Below, in pieces: positions 10,449 through 19,902 of a DNA stretch of 64,000 nucleotides. The notes beneath the pieces were generated by a model that saw only the letters and a list, made by a program, of their open reading frames with translations, made no database searches and was not told the origin of the DNA. This stretch comes from an uncultured Tenacibaculum sp. GTDB taxonomy: Bacteria > Bacteroidota > Bacteroidia > Flavobacteriales > Flavobacteriaceae. The stretch is taken from contig NZ_CANMLT010000002.1 of assembly GCF_947498805.1 (NCBI RefSeq), positions 434,001 through 498,000 on the forward strand. The letters are read 5' to 3'. Each line of letters opens with the position of its first letter. The first letter of the stretch is position 1. A program made the translations under genes and the position numbers.

Positions 10449-11509
10449 TACAAATTTTCATTCAATTTAACATTGATACTAGTTTTAGAGAATTTAAAAC
10501 TTTTAATTCTGGACATATTAATGATACATTTTTAATATATACTGATAGTTCCACTTCTTATGTACTTCAAAAAATAAATGGAAATGTTTTTAAAAATTCC
10601 GTTGATCTAATTCAAAACAAGGTTGCTATTGCCAATCACTTGTTACAAAAGGGATGTAAAAGCCTAGAGTTCATTCCAACAAAAGAGGGTAAAATGTATA
10701 TTGAGGATGCAAAAGCTAATTATTGGTGCTTATCCAAGTATATTGAAAACTCTCAAACATTTTTACAAGTTGAATCAAACGATATAGCATATCAAGCTGG
10801 TGTAGCTACTGGTAACTTTTTAGCAAACACTACAGATTTTAATGGAAACTTGATTGAGATTTTACCTAATTTTCACTCTATATCATGGCGTTTTGAACAA
10901 TTTAAACAATCCTTAACTACTACTTCACAAATACGAAAAGAGAAAGCGCAAGAATGGATAAATTTCGTTTTTAATCATATTGAAGAAATGATTGTTCTTG
11001 ATCATGCTTTGAATAACAATGAAATTCCGCTGAGAATAACGCACAATGACACTAAAATCTCAAATATTTTGTTTGATCAAAATAAAAATGCTATTTGTTT
11101 GATTGATTTAGATACTGTTATGAAAGGTTGTATTCATTTTGATTATGGAGATGCCATTAGAACTATTTGTAGTACAGCTCCTGAAGATGAAATGGACTTA
11201 GAAAAAGTAAACTTTAATTTTAACTACTTTAAACACTATTCTTCAGGTTTTTTTAAATTTTTAAAAGGAAAATTAACTTCAAAAGAAATTCACCTCTTAC
11301 CTCACAGTCCTAAAATAATGACTTTTATTATGGGATTGAGATTTCTAACCGATTATCTAAATGATAATATTTACTACAAAGTTAAGTACCCAAACCATAA
11401 CTTAGATAGAGCAATTAATCAATTTACATTGGTAACAAAAATCAAAAAAGTGCAACTAGAAATAAACAACGAAATTTTTAGAAGTAAAAACTTACTTTTG
11501 CACCGCTAA
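10433..11509 (+). CDS. N-acetylhexosamine 1-kinase-like phosphotransferase (APH fold)
   Basis: A 358-residue kinase of the aminoglycoside phosphotransferase fold. The length and the catalytic region are closest to bifidobacterial NahK (N-acetylhexosamine 1-kinase): catalytic loop HNDTKISN with D206 and N211, then the metal-binding CLIDLDTVMKG with D225 and D227, where NahK has a very similar IDLDTVMPG. It would phosphorylate GlcNAc, GalNAc or a related sugar at C1 in the cytoplasm. It starts inside the end of the nucleotidyltransferase gene. A promoter for the next gene lies inside its last 20 bases, so the operon probably ends here. Confidence 0.82.
   Translation: MEQELIQIFIQFNIDTSFREFKTFNSGHINDTFLIYTDSSTSYVLQKINGNVFKNSVDLIQNKVAIANHLLQKGCKSLEFIPTKEGKMYIEDAKANYWCLSKYIENSQTFLQVESNDIAYQAGVATGNFLANTTDFNGNLIEILPNFHSISWRFEQFKQSLTTTSQIRKEKAQEWINFVFNHIEEMIVLDHALNNNEIPLRITHNDTKISNILFDQNKNAICLIDLDTVMKGCIHFDYGDAIRTICSTAPEDEMDLEKVNFNFNYFKHYSSGFFKFLKGKLTSKEIHLLPHSPKIMTFIMGLRFLTDYLNDNIYYKVKYPNHNLDRAINQFTLVTKIKKVQLEINNEIFRSKNLLLHR
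11493..11500 (+). promoter_or_regulatory. Promoter -7 element of the receptor-L lipoprotein gene
   Basis: TACTTTTG followed by CACC, at the 3' end of the kinase gene. Predicted start of transcription about 20 bases before the ATG. Confidence 0.6.
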
Positions 11510-11525
11510 AATCAAAACCATGATT

Positions 11526-14423
11526 ATGAAAATTAATAAAGTTGCTATAAACAAATATTTAAGTTTGTTCATAACTTTTACATTACTATCTGCTTGTAGT
11601 AAAGATGATATCATACAAAAGCAAACAACTGGTATTAACACTGGCATAGAAGCTAACAATAATGAAACTAATCGTTTAACTAAAGTTATAACTACTGAAA
11701 CTATAAGTACTAATTTCAGTATAACAGTTCTAGATCAAGATAAAAGTGGTATTCCAAATGCTACTGTTTCTATTGGAGATAAGAGAGTTCAAACCAATAG
11801 TAATGGTTCTCTTCTTATTGAGAATATCAATGTGAATAAAGAATTTCAATCAATTAAAGTAGAAGCAAATGGATTTAGTTCTACAGTAAAAACTGTTACT
11901 CCTTCTTCAAATGGGGTTACTAACGTTACTGTCACTTTATTAAAACCTACTTTTATAAAAACCTTTTCTGCCATTGAGGGTGGTACCGTTTCCGATGGTG
12001 GAATTTCAATTAAATTTCCAAAAGATGCCATTGCCGATCAACAAGGTGATTTATTTGAAGGGGAAGTAACAACTACGGTAACATATTATAATCCAACTGC
12101 CGCAAATTTTGCTGAAACTATGCCAGGAACACTGGTAGGGTTAGATGATAACAATAGTCTTCAATCTTTAATTTCAAAAGGAATGGTTAAAGTAGATTTA
12201 ACCGATACAAATGGAAATGAATTAGAAATTTTTGAAGGTAAGGAAGCTACTATTACATTACCTGCATTAAACAACGATCCTACAACAATACCTCTTTGGC
12301 ATTTAAATGAAGAAAAGGGAATTTGGGTTCAAACTGGAACCGCAACGAAAAATGGGAATTCTTATACAGCTAAGGTTACACATTTTTCTACTTATAACCT
12401 CGATATTCCAGGAGAAACGATTGATTTAACTGTAGTTTTAAAAGATACTAATGGACAATTATTGGCAAATCAAAAAGCAATTATAAAGGCTACCAACAAC
12501 AATGGAGTATATAGTATCTATATAGAAACAGACGAAAAAGGAGTATTTAAAATTAATGGAGCTCCTAAAGGAGCACTCTATAAAATTGAAATTATTACCT
12601 CTTGTGAAAACATTGTTGTTTTTAACGAAATAATCAATGAGACTAGTTCTAAAGAACTTATCATTTCTTATTTTAAACCAAGAATCATTACTCTTCATGG
12701 ATTCTTAAAAGAGTGTAACAACGAAGTTCTTAGAAATAAAGCTTTTATTATGATTTTAGACAATGGTAATAAAAAAAGTACCATAAGTGCTTATACCAAT
12801 GAAGATGGTTATTATACAGTTACTTCATTATTATGCAACTATAATACAACATCAACATATACTGTACAAATTAGAGTATTTGACGGCGCTAATGACATTG
12901 TAAAAACTGATGAATTTGTTTTTGAAACTGATAACAAAATTAGAGACATTACAGTCTGTAATGGTGAAATTGAAACTAGCACTGACCGCATTTATGAGGG
13001 ACATATTACTATTGACTCAGACGAAAAATATAAATCTTTTATTAAGTTTGGGTATACTGAAGTTACTGGAACTTTGTTTCTTGAGAACCTATCAAATACT
13101 GATTTTAAAGAACTAAATACCTTAAAAGTTTTAAACCATTTATATGTCAAGGATAATCACAATTTAATCAACTTAAAAGGCTTAGAAAATGTAAAACAGC
13201 TTAATGGAGGTTTGACGATATGGAACAATAACAATTTACTTAGTTTTGAAGGACTAAACGGTATAACAAAAATAAATTCGGATTTCACAGTAAGAAATAA
13301 TGACCAATTAACAAATTTTAAGGGACTAGAAAATGTTACTACAATAGAAGCCAGATTTTTTGTTGAAAAAAACGATAAACTACTAAATTTCAAAGGATTA
13401 AATAGTTTGATTTCAGTAGCTAATCGCATGCAGGTTTTTTCGGTTAGAGAAAATAATTCTTTAAGAAATTTTGAAGGGCTTGAAAACCTAACTTCATTTA
13501 AACACACTTTTGATATTCAAGGAAATGGTAATCTTATTAATTTTAAAGGTCTTATTGGATTAACCGAAATTCAGTTCTTTGATGTTAAACATAATAATTC
13601 ATTAGAAAACTTTGATGGTCTAAATAATTTGAGCAAAATATCAAGATCTTTTGAAGTACAATCCAATTATAAACTCAAGAACTTTATTGGATTAGAACGT
13701 TTAAAGTATATTTATGAAGGTAAAATACTCCAAAACTTCCATTTAACCAGTTTAACAGGTTTAAATAACTTAGAAAGGGTATCAAGATCTTTAGAAATTG
13801 AAGCTAATGATAACTTACCAAATCTCATGGGACTAGAAAAACTAAATTCAATACTTGGATTAATCGTTGGAAATAATAAAAAATTAATCAGTTTCGCTGG
13901 AATTAATAACTTAGTTAGTTTAAGTGGTTTAGTTATTAGATTTAACAATTCCTTAGACAACCTCAATGGGTTGGAAAAGCTCTTAAAAATTAATTCTTTA
14001 GAAATATACGATAATGAAAATTTACAAAACCTTAATGGATTAGAAAACCTAAATTCAGTAAACCAAATTAAAATATTGAGAAATTTTAACTTGTTAAATC
14101 TAATTGGTCTTAGTTCAATAAATTCTTTAGAATATTTAACAATTGAAGGAAACCAGAATTTGTTAAACTTAGAGGGACTTAGTAATATGAATTATATTCA
14201 AACTTCACTAATTATAAATTATAATCCAGCAATATCAAACTTAGATCATTTAGAAAATCTAAAAACCGTTGGTGGGTTATACGTTAATTCGAATGAAAAT
14301 CTAACCAATTTTTGTGGATTAACAAATGTCTTAACTACCGGTAATAACTATAATTACTTAGTTTCTTCGAACAAATACAACCCTACTAAACAAGATATAA
14401 TTAATGGAAACTGCAGTCAATAA
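11526..14423 (+). CDS. Large surface lipoprotein with regulatory-like domains and receptor L-domain repeats
   Basis: A 965-residue lipoprotein; start chosen at the ATG giving MKINKVAINKYL (the tandem paralogue starts MKIN as well), lipobox LLSAC. Layout: linker to about residue 50; a carboxypeptidase regulatory-like beta domain (about 55-125); a domain beginning GGTVSDGGISIKFPKDAI (about 135-290) that resembles CILP/FAM171-type extracellular domains; two more regulatory-like domains (about 295-490); then about 18 repeats of 22-25 residues of the form L-x-N-L-x-GLENL-x-x-I-x-x-L-x-I-x-x-N, as in receptor L domains. It ends with a short cap NPTKQDIINGNCSQ. Probably exposed on the cell surface for binding; the ligand is unknown. 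Confidence 0.82.
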   Translation: MKINKVAINKYLSLFITFTLLSACSKDDIIQKQTTGINTGIEANNNETNRLTKVITTETISTNFSITVLDQDKSGIPNATVSIGDKRVQTNSNGSLLIENINVNKEFQSIKVEANGFSSTVKTVTPSSNGVTNVTVTLLKPTFIKTFSAIEGGTVSDGGISIKFPKDAIADQQGDLFEGEVTTTVTYYNPTAANFAETMPGTLVGLDDNNSLQSLISKGMVKVDLTDTNGNELEIFEGKEATITLPALNNDPTTIPLWHLNEEKGIWVQTGTATKNGNSYTAKVTHFSTYNLDIPGETIDLTVVLKDTNGQLLANQKAIIKATNNNGVYSIYIETDEKGVFKINGAPKGALYKIEIITSCENIVVFNEIINETSSKELIISYFKPRIITLHGFLKECNNEVLRNKAFIMILDNGNKKSTISAYTNEDGYYTVTSLLCNYNTTSTYTVQIRVFDGANDIVKTDEFVFETDNKIRDITVCNGEIETSTDRIYEGHITIDSDEKYKSFIKFGYTEVTGTLFLENLSNTDFKELNTLKVLNHLYVKDNHNLINLKGLENVKQLNGGLTIWNNNNLLSFEGLNGITKINSDFTVRNNDQLTNFKGLENVTTIEARFFVEKNDKLLNFKGLNSLISVANRMQVFSVRENNSLRNFEGLENLTSFKHTFDIQGNGNLINFKGLIGLTEIQFFDVKHNNSLENFDGLNNLSKISRSFEVQSNYKLKNFIGLERLKYIYEGKILQNFHLTSLTGLNNLERVSRSLEIEANDNLPNLMGLEKLNSILGLIVGNNKKLISFAGINNLVSLSGLVIRFNNSLDNLNGLEKLLKINSLEIYDNENLQNLNGLENLNSVNQIKILRNFNLLNLIGLSSINSLEYLTIEGNQNLLNLEGLSNMNYIQTSLIINYNPAISNLDHLENLKTVGGLYVNSNENLTNFCGLTNVLTTGNNYNYLVSSNKYNPTKQDIINGNCSQ

Positions 14424-14439
14424 AACCCAAAATACGATT

Positions 14440-15225
14440 ATGAAAATTAATCTATCCATAGTAAAAAAATTATTCACTACTGCACTTTTACTTCTTCTTT
14501 CATGGTCTTGCACTGATAATAATGATATTACTAACGAACATATTTTTGAAGGTGATGTTATTTTAGACACAAATGAAAAGTATCATGAATTCATAGAAAA
14601 CAATTACACTCGAATTACTGGTAATTTACGTATTAATAATCTCACCGTTCTAAATATAGATGGTTTAAAACAACTTCATAAGGTTGATAAAAAAATTGAA
14701 ATAAGGAATAACATTAACCTACGAAACATCAACGGTTTTAAAAATTTAAATTCTGTAACGGGAATTGATATAATTGAAAACAAGTCACTTGTTAACCTCG
14801 AGGGACTAGAAAAAGTCAAATATTTAGAGCATAGTTTGTTTATACAATCCAATGAAAATTTAACTAGTTTAAAGGGATTAGATAACCTACGGTCAATTGA
14901 TTTTATTTTAAGTGTTTTAGGTAACCCTAAAATAACCAACCTAGAAAATTTAATGAAATTATCATCTGTTGGATATTTACAAATAATAAGGAATCAAAAT
15001 TTGTATAATTTAAATGGACTGTCTAACCTAAAAAAACTAACGGGAATAAAACAATCCCATGTCGTTATTTTTTCTATACAAGATAATACAAACCTTGTTG
15101 ATTTATGCGCTATAACTTCACTTGTAAAAAATAATTTTGAAAAAATTGGAGCAGATAGCCTTATCTGGAATAATGCTTTTAATCCATCAAGACAAGAAAT
15201 CATAGACGGTAACTGTAGTCAATAA
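14440..15225 (+). CDS. Short receptor L-domain lipoprotein, tandem paralogue
   Basis: A 261-residue lipoprotein (MKINLSIVKKLF leader, lipobox SWSC). It consists of the receptor L-domain part only: an opening segment FEGDVILDTNEKYHEFIENN that matches YEGHITIDSDEKYKSFIKFG in the upstream protein, about eight LxNLxGL repeats, and a C-terminal cap NPSRQEIIDGNCSQ nearly identical to the neighbour's. It starts 16 bases after the upstream stop, so the two are co-transcribed. The pair is a partial tandem duplication in which the beta domains were lost or never present. Function unknown; surface binding is likely. Confidence 0.8.
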   Translation: MKINLSIVKKLFTTALLLLLSWSCTDNNDITNEHIFEGDVILDTNEKYHEFIENNYTRITGNLRINNLTVLNIDGLKQLHKVDKKIEIRNNINLRNINGFKNLNSVTGIDIIENKSLVNLEGLEKVKYLEHSLFIQSNENLTSLKGLDNLRSIDFILSVLGNPKITNLENLMKLSSVGYLQIIRNQNLYNLNGLSNLKKLTGIKQSHVVIFSIQDNTNLVDLCAITSLVKNNFEKIGADSLIWNNAFNPSRQEIIDGNCSQ

Positions 15226-15226
15226 T

Positions 15227-15262
15227 AAAAAAAGGATGAAATTAAAACTTCATCCTTTTTTA
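15227..15262 (+). terminator. Intrinsic terminator
   Basis: Stem AAAAAGGATGAA / TTCATCCTTTTT followed by T-rich sequence closes the lipoprotein pair. Confidence 0.85.
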
Positions 15263-15344
15263 TTTCTCTGATATTTCTAAACATGCGTAATCGTATTTAA
15301 GTTAATTTTAACATTTACGATATTTCCTTCAAACATCTTGGTTA

Positions 15345-15352
15345 TATCTTTG
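15345..15352 (+). promoter_or_regulatory. Promoter -7 element of the S9 peptidase gene
   Basis: TATCTTTG, exact TAnnTTTG match, 20 bases before the ATG. Confidence 0.5.
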
Positions 15353-15372
15353 AGATTCAAAACTATATCTAT

Positions 15373-17784
15373 ATGAAAAAAATAAGTCTACTATTGTTAC
15401 TTAGTATCTCTTTTTTGAGCTTTTCTCAAGAAAATATTGGATACCAAGAACCTGCAAAAGAAATTTTAGAACTGGCAAATGCTCCGCAAACTCCTAGAAT
15501 TAGGATGAGTAGTGATGCTGAAAACATTTTATTCTTATACCGAAGTAACTATAAGAGTATTGAAACATTATCAGAAAAAGAAATGCGTCTTGGAGGATTA
15601 CGAATTAATCCGAAGACTAACATTAATAGCAGACAAAGTTATTTTAACAATGTAAAAGTTAGAATTGGTAGAAATGGTAAAGAAACTACCATTACCGGCT
15701 TACCAAACAAAGGCCGTTTTGCTTATTTTTCTTGGTCTCCAGATCAACAAAAAGTGGCTTTTACCAATACAACTACCACTGGAGTAGAGTTATGGGTTTT
15801 AGACATCAAAGGTAAAAATGCTAAAAAATTAACTTCAGCTACTCTTAATGCTAATATGGGTAGACCATTTTCTTGGTTTAAAGATAGTAAGTCTTTATTA
15901 GTAAAGTTTGTTTCTAAAAACAAAAAAGAATTAATTGATACGAAATTAAGTATTCCTACAGGTCCTACCATTTCTGTAAATAAAAAAGGTAAAAAAGCAC
16001 AAAACCGTACATATCAAGATCTTTTAAAAAATAAAACTGATGAGCATAATTTTGAACAATTAGCCTTATCTGAATTACAAAAAGTAAATCTTGATGGTAC
16101 TAAAAGTGAATGGATGAAAAGCAATATGTATAGAGGTGTTTCTTTTTCTCCAGATGGTAACTATATAATGATTACGATTATTCAAAAACCATTTTCTTAC
16201 CTAGTACCTTATTACAGATTTCCAGCTAAAACGAATGTTTATGATACTAATGCTAAACTGGTTACCACTGTTTTAGAAGTTCCTTTAATCGAGGATCTTC
16301 CAAAAGGATTTATGGCTGTTAGAAAAGGGAAAAGAAATATCGCTTGGCGTGGTGATAAACCTGCAACCCTATTTTGGGCTGAAGCTTTAGACGGTGGAGA
16401 TCCTAAAAACAAAGTAGAATTTAGGGATGAAGTCTTCGAATTAGCTGCTCCATTTAAAGGAAAAGCTACGCCTTTATTAAAAACAATTGGTAGATTTTAT
16501 AGTATAAGATGGGGTAATGATCAAACAGCTATTGCACAAGATTATTGGTGGAATACAAGAAATACCAAATCATATGTATTCAATCCTTCAAATAATGGAG
16601 TAAAACCAACTACCATTGAAGATAGAAATTATCAAGATAGATATAGCGACCCAGGAACTTTTGTTACTAAACGTAATAAATATGGGCAATATATCTTAGA
16701 AATGGTTGGCAATGACATATTTTTAATTGGAGATGGGTATAGTAAAAAAGGAAAATTTCCTTTTGTAGATAAACTAAACTTGAAAACTCAAAAAACAACA
16801 AGATTATACCATTCAAAATTAACCGATAAAGTTGAAGGAATTCTAACAGCTTTAGATATGAAGAAAGGTGAAATTTTAGTGCGTCTTGAATCTAAAAATG
16901 AGTTTCCTAACTATTTTGTCAGAAATATAAAGAAGAAAACAAAACCTACTCCATTAACTACTTTTGAAAATCCATTTAAAAGTATTCAAAATGTTCATAA
17001 AGAAGTAATCAAATATAAGCGTGAAGACGGATTAGAATTATCTGGTACATTATACTTACCAAAGGGTTATGAAAAAGGGAAAAAATATCCAATGATTATG
17101 TGGGCTTATCCTAGAGAATTTAAGGATAAAAGCAGTGCAGGACAAAGTACCTCTAGTTCTAATGAATTTACTTATCCTTGGTACGGTTCTCCTATTTATT
17201 GGGTAACTAGAGGTTATGTAGTATTAGATGATGCCTCTTTCCCTATTGTTGGTGAAGGTGAAGAAGAACCAAACGATACTTTTATAAAGCAATTAGTAGG
17301 AAATGCAAAAGCAGCTATTGATGCCGTAGATGATTTAGGATATATAGATCGTAATAGAGTTGCTGTAGGTGGACATTCTTATGGTGCATTTATGACTGCA
17401 AATCTATTATCACATTCGAACTTATTTGCTGCTGGAATAGCAAGAAGCGGTGCGTACAATAGAACTTTAACACCATTTGGATTCCAAAGTGAAGAGCGTA
17501 ACTATTGGGAAGCTCCTGAAATATATTACAACATGTCTCCTTTTATGCACGCAGATAAAATGAAAACCCCTTTATTGTTAATTCACGGAAAGGCAGACAA
17601 TAACTCTGGAACCTATCCTTTACAGAGTGAGCGCTATTTTAATGCGTTAAAAGGATTAGGTGCCCCAGTAAGGTTAGTAATGTTACCAAAAGAAAGTCAT
17701 GGTTATAGAGCAAAAGAATCTATCATGCACATGCTTTGGGAACAAGATCAATGGTTAGAAAAGCACGTTAAAAACAAAAAATAA
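15373..17784 (+). CDS. Secreted S9 family serine peptidase (glutamyl endopeptidase-like)
   Basis: An exported prolyl-oligopeptidase-family peptidase of 803 residues. Signal peptide MKKISLLLLLSISFLSFSQ; then a long beta-propeller part with the motif FAYFSWSPDQQKVAF; then the alpha/beta hydrolase domain. Catalytic triad as seen: S669 in GGHSYGAF, D742 in GKADNNSG, H776 in ESHGY. The GGHSYGAFM nucleophile elbow and the overall length fit the S9D glutamyl endopeptidase group better than dipeptidyl peptidase IV; I am moderately sure of that subgroup. It acts in the periplasm or outside. Single gene with its own promoter and terminator. Confidence 0.9.
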   Translation: MKKISLLLLLSISFLSFSQENIGYQEPAKEILELANAPQTPRIRMSSDAENILFLYRSNYKSIETLSEKEMRLGGLRINPKTNINSRQSYFNNVKVRIGRNGKETTITGLPNKGRFAYFSWSPDQQKVAFTNTTTTGVELWVLDIKGKNAKKLTSATLNANMGRPFSWFKDSKSLLVKFVSKNKKELIDTKLSIPTGPTISVNKKGKKAQNRTYQDLLKNKTDEHNFEQLALSELQKVNLDGTKSEWMKSNMYRGVSFSPDGNYIMITIIQKPFSYLVPYYRFPAKTNVYDTNAKLVTTVLEVPLIEDLPKGFMAVRKGKRNIAWRGDKPATLFWAEALDGGDPKNKVEFRDEVFELAAPFKGKATPLLKTIGRFYSIRWGNDQTAIAQDYWWNTRNTKSYVFNPSNNGVKPTTIEDRNYQDRYSDPGTFVTKRNKYGQYILEMVGNDIFLIGDGYSKKGKFPFVDKLNLKTQKTTRLYHSKLTDKVEGILTALDMKKGEILVRLESKNEFPNYFVRNIKKKTKPTPLTTFENPFKSIQNVHKEVIKYKREDGLELSGTLYLPKGYEKGKKYPMIMWAYPREFKDKSSAGQSTSSSNEFTYPWYGSPIYWVTRGYVVLDDASFPIVGEGEEEPNDTFIKQLVGNAKAAIDAVDDLGYIDRNRVAVGGHSYGAFMTANLLSHSNLFAAGIARSGAYNRTLTPFGFQSEERNYWEAPEIYYNMSPFMHADKMKTPLLLIHGKADNNSGTYPLQSERYFNALKGLGAPVRLVMLPKESHGYRAKESIMHMLWEQDQWLEKHVKNKK

Positions 17785-17804
17785 ACGTCCAAAAAACAAA
17801 TCCT

Positions 17805-17836
17805 ACGCCTTTACTACAATGTGAAGGCGTTTTTTT
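17805..17836 (+). terminator. Intrinsic terminator
   Basis: ACGCCTT (17805-17811) pairs with AAGGCGT (17824-17830), followed by a T tract. Confidence 0.85.
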
Positions 17837-17856
17837 ATGTCATCTTGTCATTAATC

Positions 17857-17864
17857 TATATTTG
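17857..17864 (+). promoter_or_regulatory. Promoter -7 element of htpG
   Basis: TATATTTG matches TAnnTTTG, 56 bases before the start codon. No CIRCE-type inverted repeat is visible nearby. Confidence 0.45.
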
Positions 17865-17920
17865 GTATTTTTTTTGACTAAACTCTCATCAGAAAATAAT
17901 ATCAAATAAAATATATACTT

Positions 17921-19813
17921 ATGAGTAAAGGAAACATTAATGTATCGGTTGAAAATATATTTCCACTGATTAAAAAATTCTTGTATTCTGATCACGAAAT
18001 CTTTTTACGTGAACTTATTTCTAATGCCACTGATGCAACTACCAAATTAAAGCACCTAATTTCTATTGGTGAAGCTAAAGTTGAGTACGGTACTCCACAA
18101 ATCGAAATTAAAATTGATAAAGACAATAAAACACTTCATATCATAGACCAAGGTTTAGGTATGACTGGTGATGAAGTTGAAAAATACATCAATCAAATTG
18201 CGTTTTCTGGAGCTGAGGAATTTTTAGAAAAATACAAAGACTCTAATAACGAAACAGGGGTTATTGGACATTTTGGATTAGGTTTTTACTCTGCTTTTAT
18301 GGTAGCACATAAAGTAGAAATTATTACTAAATCCTATAAAGATGAACCTGCTGCTCATTGGACCTGTGATGGTTCTCCAGAATACACTTTAGTAGCACAT
18401 GACAAAACTGAAAGAGGAACAGAGATCGTTTTACATATTTCTGAAGATGAAAAAGACTTTTTAGAAGATCATAAAATCTCAGGATTATTAAGTAAATACA
18501 ACCGTTTTAACCAAATTCCAATCAAATTCGGAACCAAAGAAGAAACGTTGCCTTTACCAGAAGATGCTGCTGAAGATGCAAAGCCAGAAACTAAAACAGT
18601 TGATAATGTTATCAACAACACCTCTCCTGCTTGGACAAAAAAGCCAGCTGACTTAGAAGCTGAAGACTATACAACTTTCTATAGAGAATTATATCCAGCA
18701 CAATTTGAGGAGCCTTTATTCCACATTCATTTAAATGTAGATTATCCTTTTAACTTAACTGGTATTTTATACTTCCCACGTTTATCTCAAAACATGGACA
18801 TCCAAAAGGATAAAATTCAACTATATCAAAACCAAGTTTTTGTTACAGATAATGTTGAAGGAATTGTACCTGATTTCTTACAAATGTTAAAAGGAGTTAT
18901 TGATTCTCCGGACATTCCTTTAAACGTTTCACGTTCTTATTTACAGGCAGATGGTGCTGTAAAGAAAATTTCAGGATATATTACTAAAAAAGTAGCCGAT
19001 AAATTATCTTCTTTATTTAAGAAAGACCGTGAAGATTTTGAACAAAAGTGGAACGATATTAAGGTGATTATCGAGTACGGAATGTTATCTGAAGAAAAAT
19101 TCTTCGATAAGGCTAAGAAATTTGCCTTATACCCTACTGTAAATGATGCATATTTTACTTTTGATGAATTAGTTGAAAAAACTAAAGATGCGCAAACTGA
19201 TAAAGATGGTAATCACATTATTCTTTACGCTGCAAACAAGGATGCTCAGCATAGCTACATCGAAGATGCAAAAGCAAAAGGATATGAAGTATTATTATTA
19301 GACTCTCCAATTGTAAGTCATTTAATGCAGAAGCTAGAAATGAGCTCTGGAGATGCTAAAATTCAGTTTAAACGTGTAGATGCTGATCATGTAGATAACT
19401 TAATTAAGAAAGATGACACGGTAATTTCTAAACTTTCTGAAGAAGAAAAAGAGAAGTTACAACCAGTAATTGAAGGAGCTGTAAACAATACTAATTATAC
19501 GGTTCAATTAGAAGCAATGGATTCTAGTGCTTCTCCTTTTATTATTACGGTTCCAGAATTTATGCGTCGTATGAAAGAAATGCAAGCTTCTGGTGGTGGC
19601 GGAGGAATGATGGGTATGGGTAATTTACCAGAAATGTACAATCTAGTTGTAAATACCAATCATGAATTAGTAAGCGACATCTTAAATGCAGATGAAGACA
19701 AGCAAAAACAATTAGTTACACAAGCGTTTGATTTAGCTAAATTATCTCAAAACTTATTACACGGTGAAGAGTTAACAAACTTTATAAAGCGTAGTTACGA
19801 ATTGATAAAATAA
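17921..19813 (+). CDS. htpG: Molecular chaperone HtpG (Hsp90)
   Basis: Bacterial Hsp90, an ATP-dependent cytosolic chaperone; 630 residues, close to the E. coli protein's length. The N-terminal GHKL ATP domain shows FLRELISNATDA, the DQGLGMT segment and GHFGLGFYSAF. The middle domain shows NLTGILYFPRLS and the SRSYLQ segment with the ATP-sensing arginine region. The C-terminal part carries a glycine/methionine-rich loop (GGGGGMMGMGN) and ends in the dimerisation helices. It stands alone between two terminators. Confidence 0.97.
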   Translation: MSKGNINVSVENIFPLIKKFLYSDHEIFLRELISNATDATTKLKHLISIGEAKVEYGTPQIEIKIDKDNKTLHIIDQGLGMTGDEVEKYINQIAFSGAEEFLEKYKDSNNETGVIGHFGLGFYSAFMVAHKVEIITKSYKDEPAAHWTCDGSPEYTLVAHDKTERGTEIVLHISEDEKDFLEDHKISGLLSKYNRFNQIPIKFGTKEETLPLPEDAAEDAKPETKTVDNVINNTSPAWTKKPADLEAEDYTTFYRELYPAQFEEPLFHIHLNVDYPFNLTGILYFPRLSQNMDIQKDKIQLYQNQVFVTDNVEGIVPDFLQMLKGVIDSPDIPLNVSRSYLQADGAVKKISGYITKKVADKLSSLFKKDREDFEQKWNDIKVIIEYGMLSEEKFFDKAKKFALYPTVNDAYFTFDELVEKTKDAQTDKDGNHIILYAANKDAQHSYIEDAKAKGYEVLLLDSPIVSHLMQKLEMSSGDAKIQFKRVDADHVDNLIKKDDTVISKLSEEEKEKLQPVIEGAVNNTNYTVQLEAMDSSASPFIITVPEFMRRMKEMQASGGGGGMMGMGNLPEMYNLVVNTNHELVSDILNADEDKQKQLVTQAFDLAKLSQNLLHGEELTNFIKRSYELIK

Positions 19814-19839
19814 GTAATATACTTATGTAAACTATAAAA

Positions 19840-19872
19840 AACCTCTTTGTTTAATCAAAGAGGTTTTGTTTT
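19840..19872 (+). terminator. Intrinsic terminator
   Basis: AACCTCTTTG and CAAAGAGGTT around loop TTTAAT, followed by T-rich sequence, closes htpG. Confidence 0.85.
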
Positions 19873-19902
19873 TTTGTAATCCGATCAATTAAAAAACTTA
19901 CT

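Noticed and set aside
11846..13966. Several minus-strand open frames inside the large receptor-L lipoprotein gene
   Set aside because: They mirror the repeats of the real gene, have no start context and no family likeness.
13100..14330. Regular spacing of similar DNA segments, possibly a repeat array
   Set aside because: The periodicity is that of the protein LxNLxGL repeats (66-75 bases), with diverged DNA and no constant direct repeats, so it is not a CRISPR array.
15373..17784. Dipeptidyl peptidase IV for the S9 peptidase
   Set aside because: The nucleophile motif GGHSYGAF and overall arrangement fit the glutamyl endopeptidase group better; DPP4 normally has GWSYGG.
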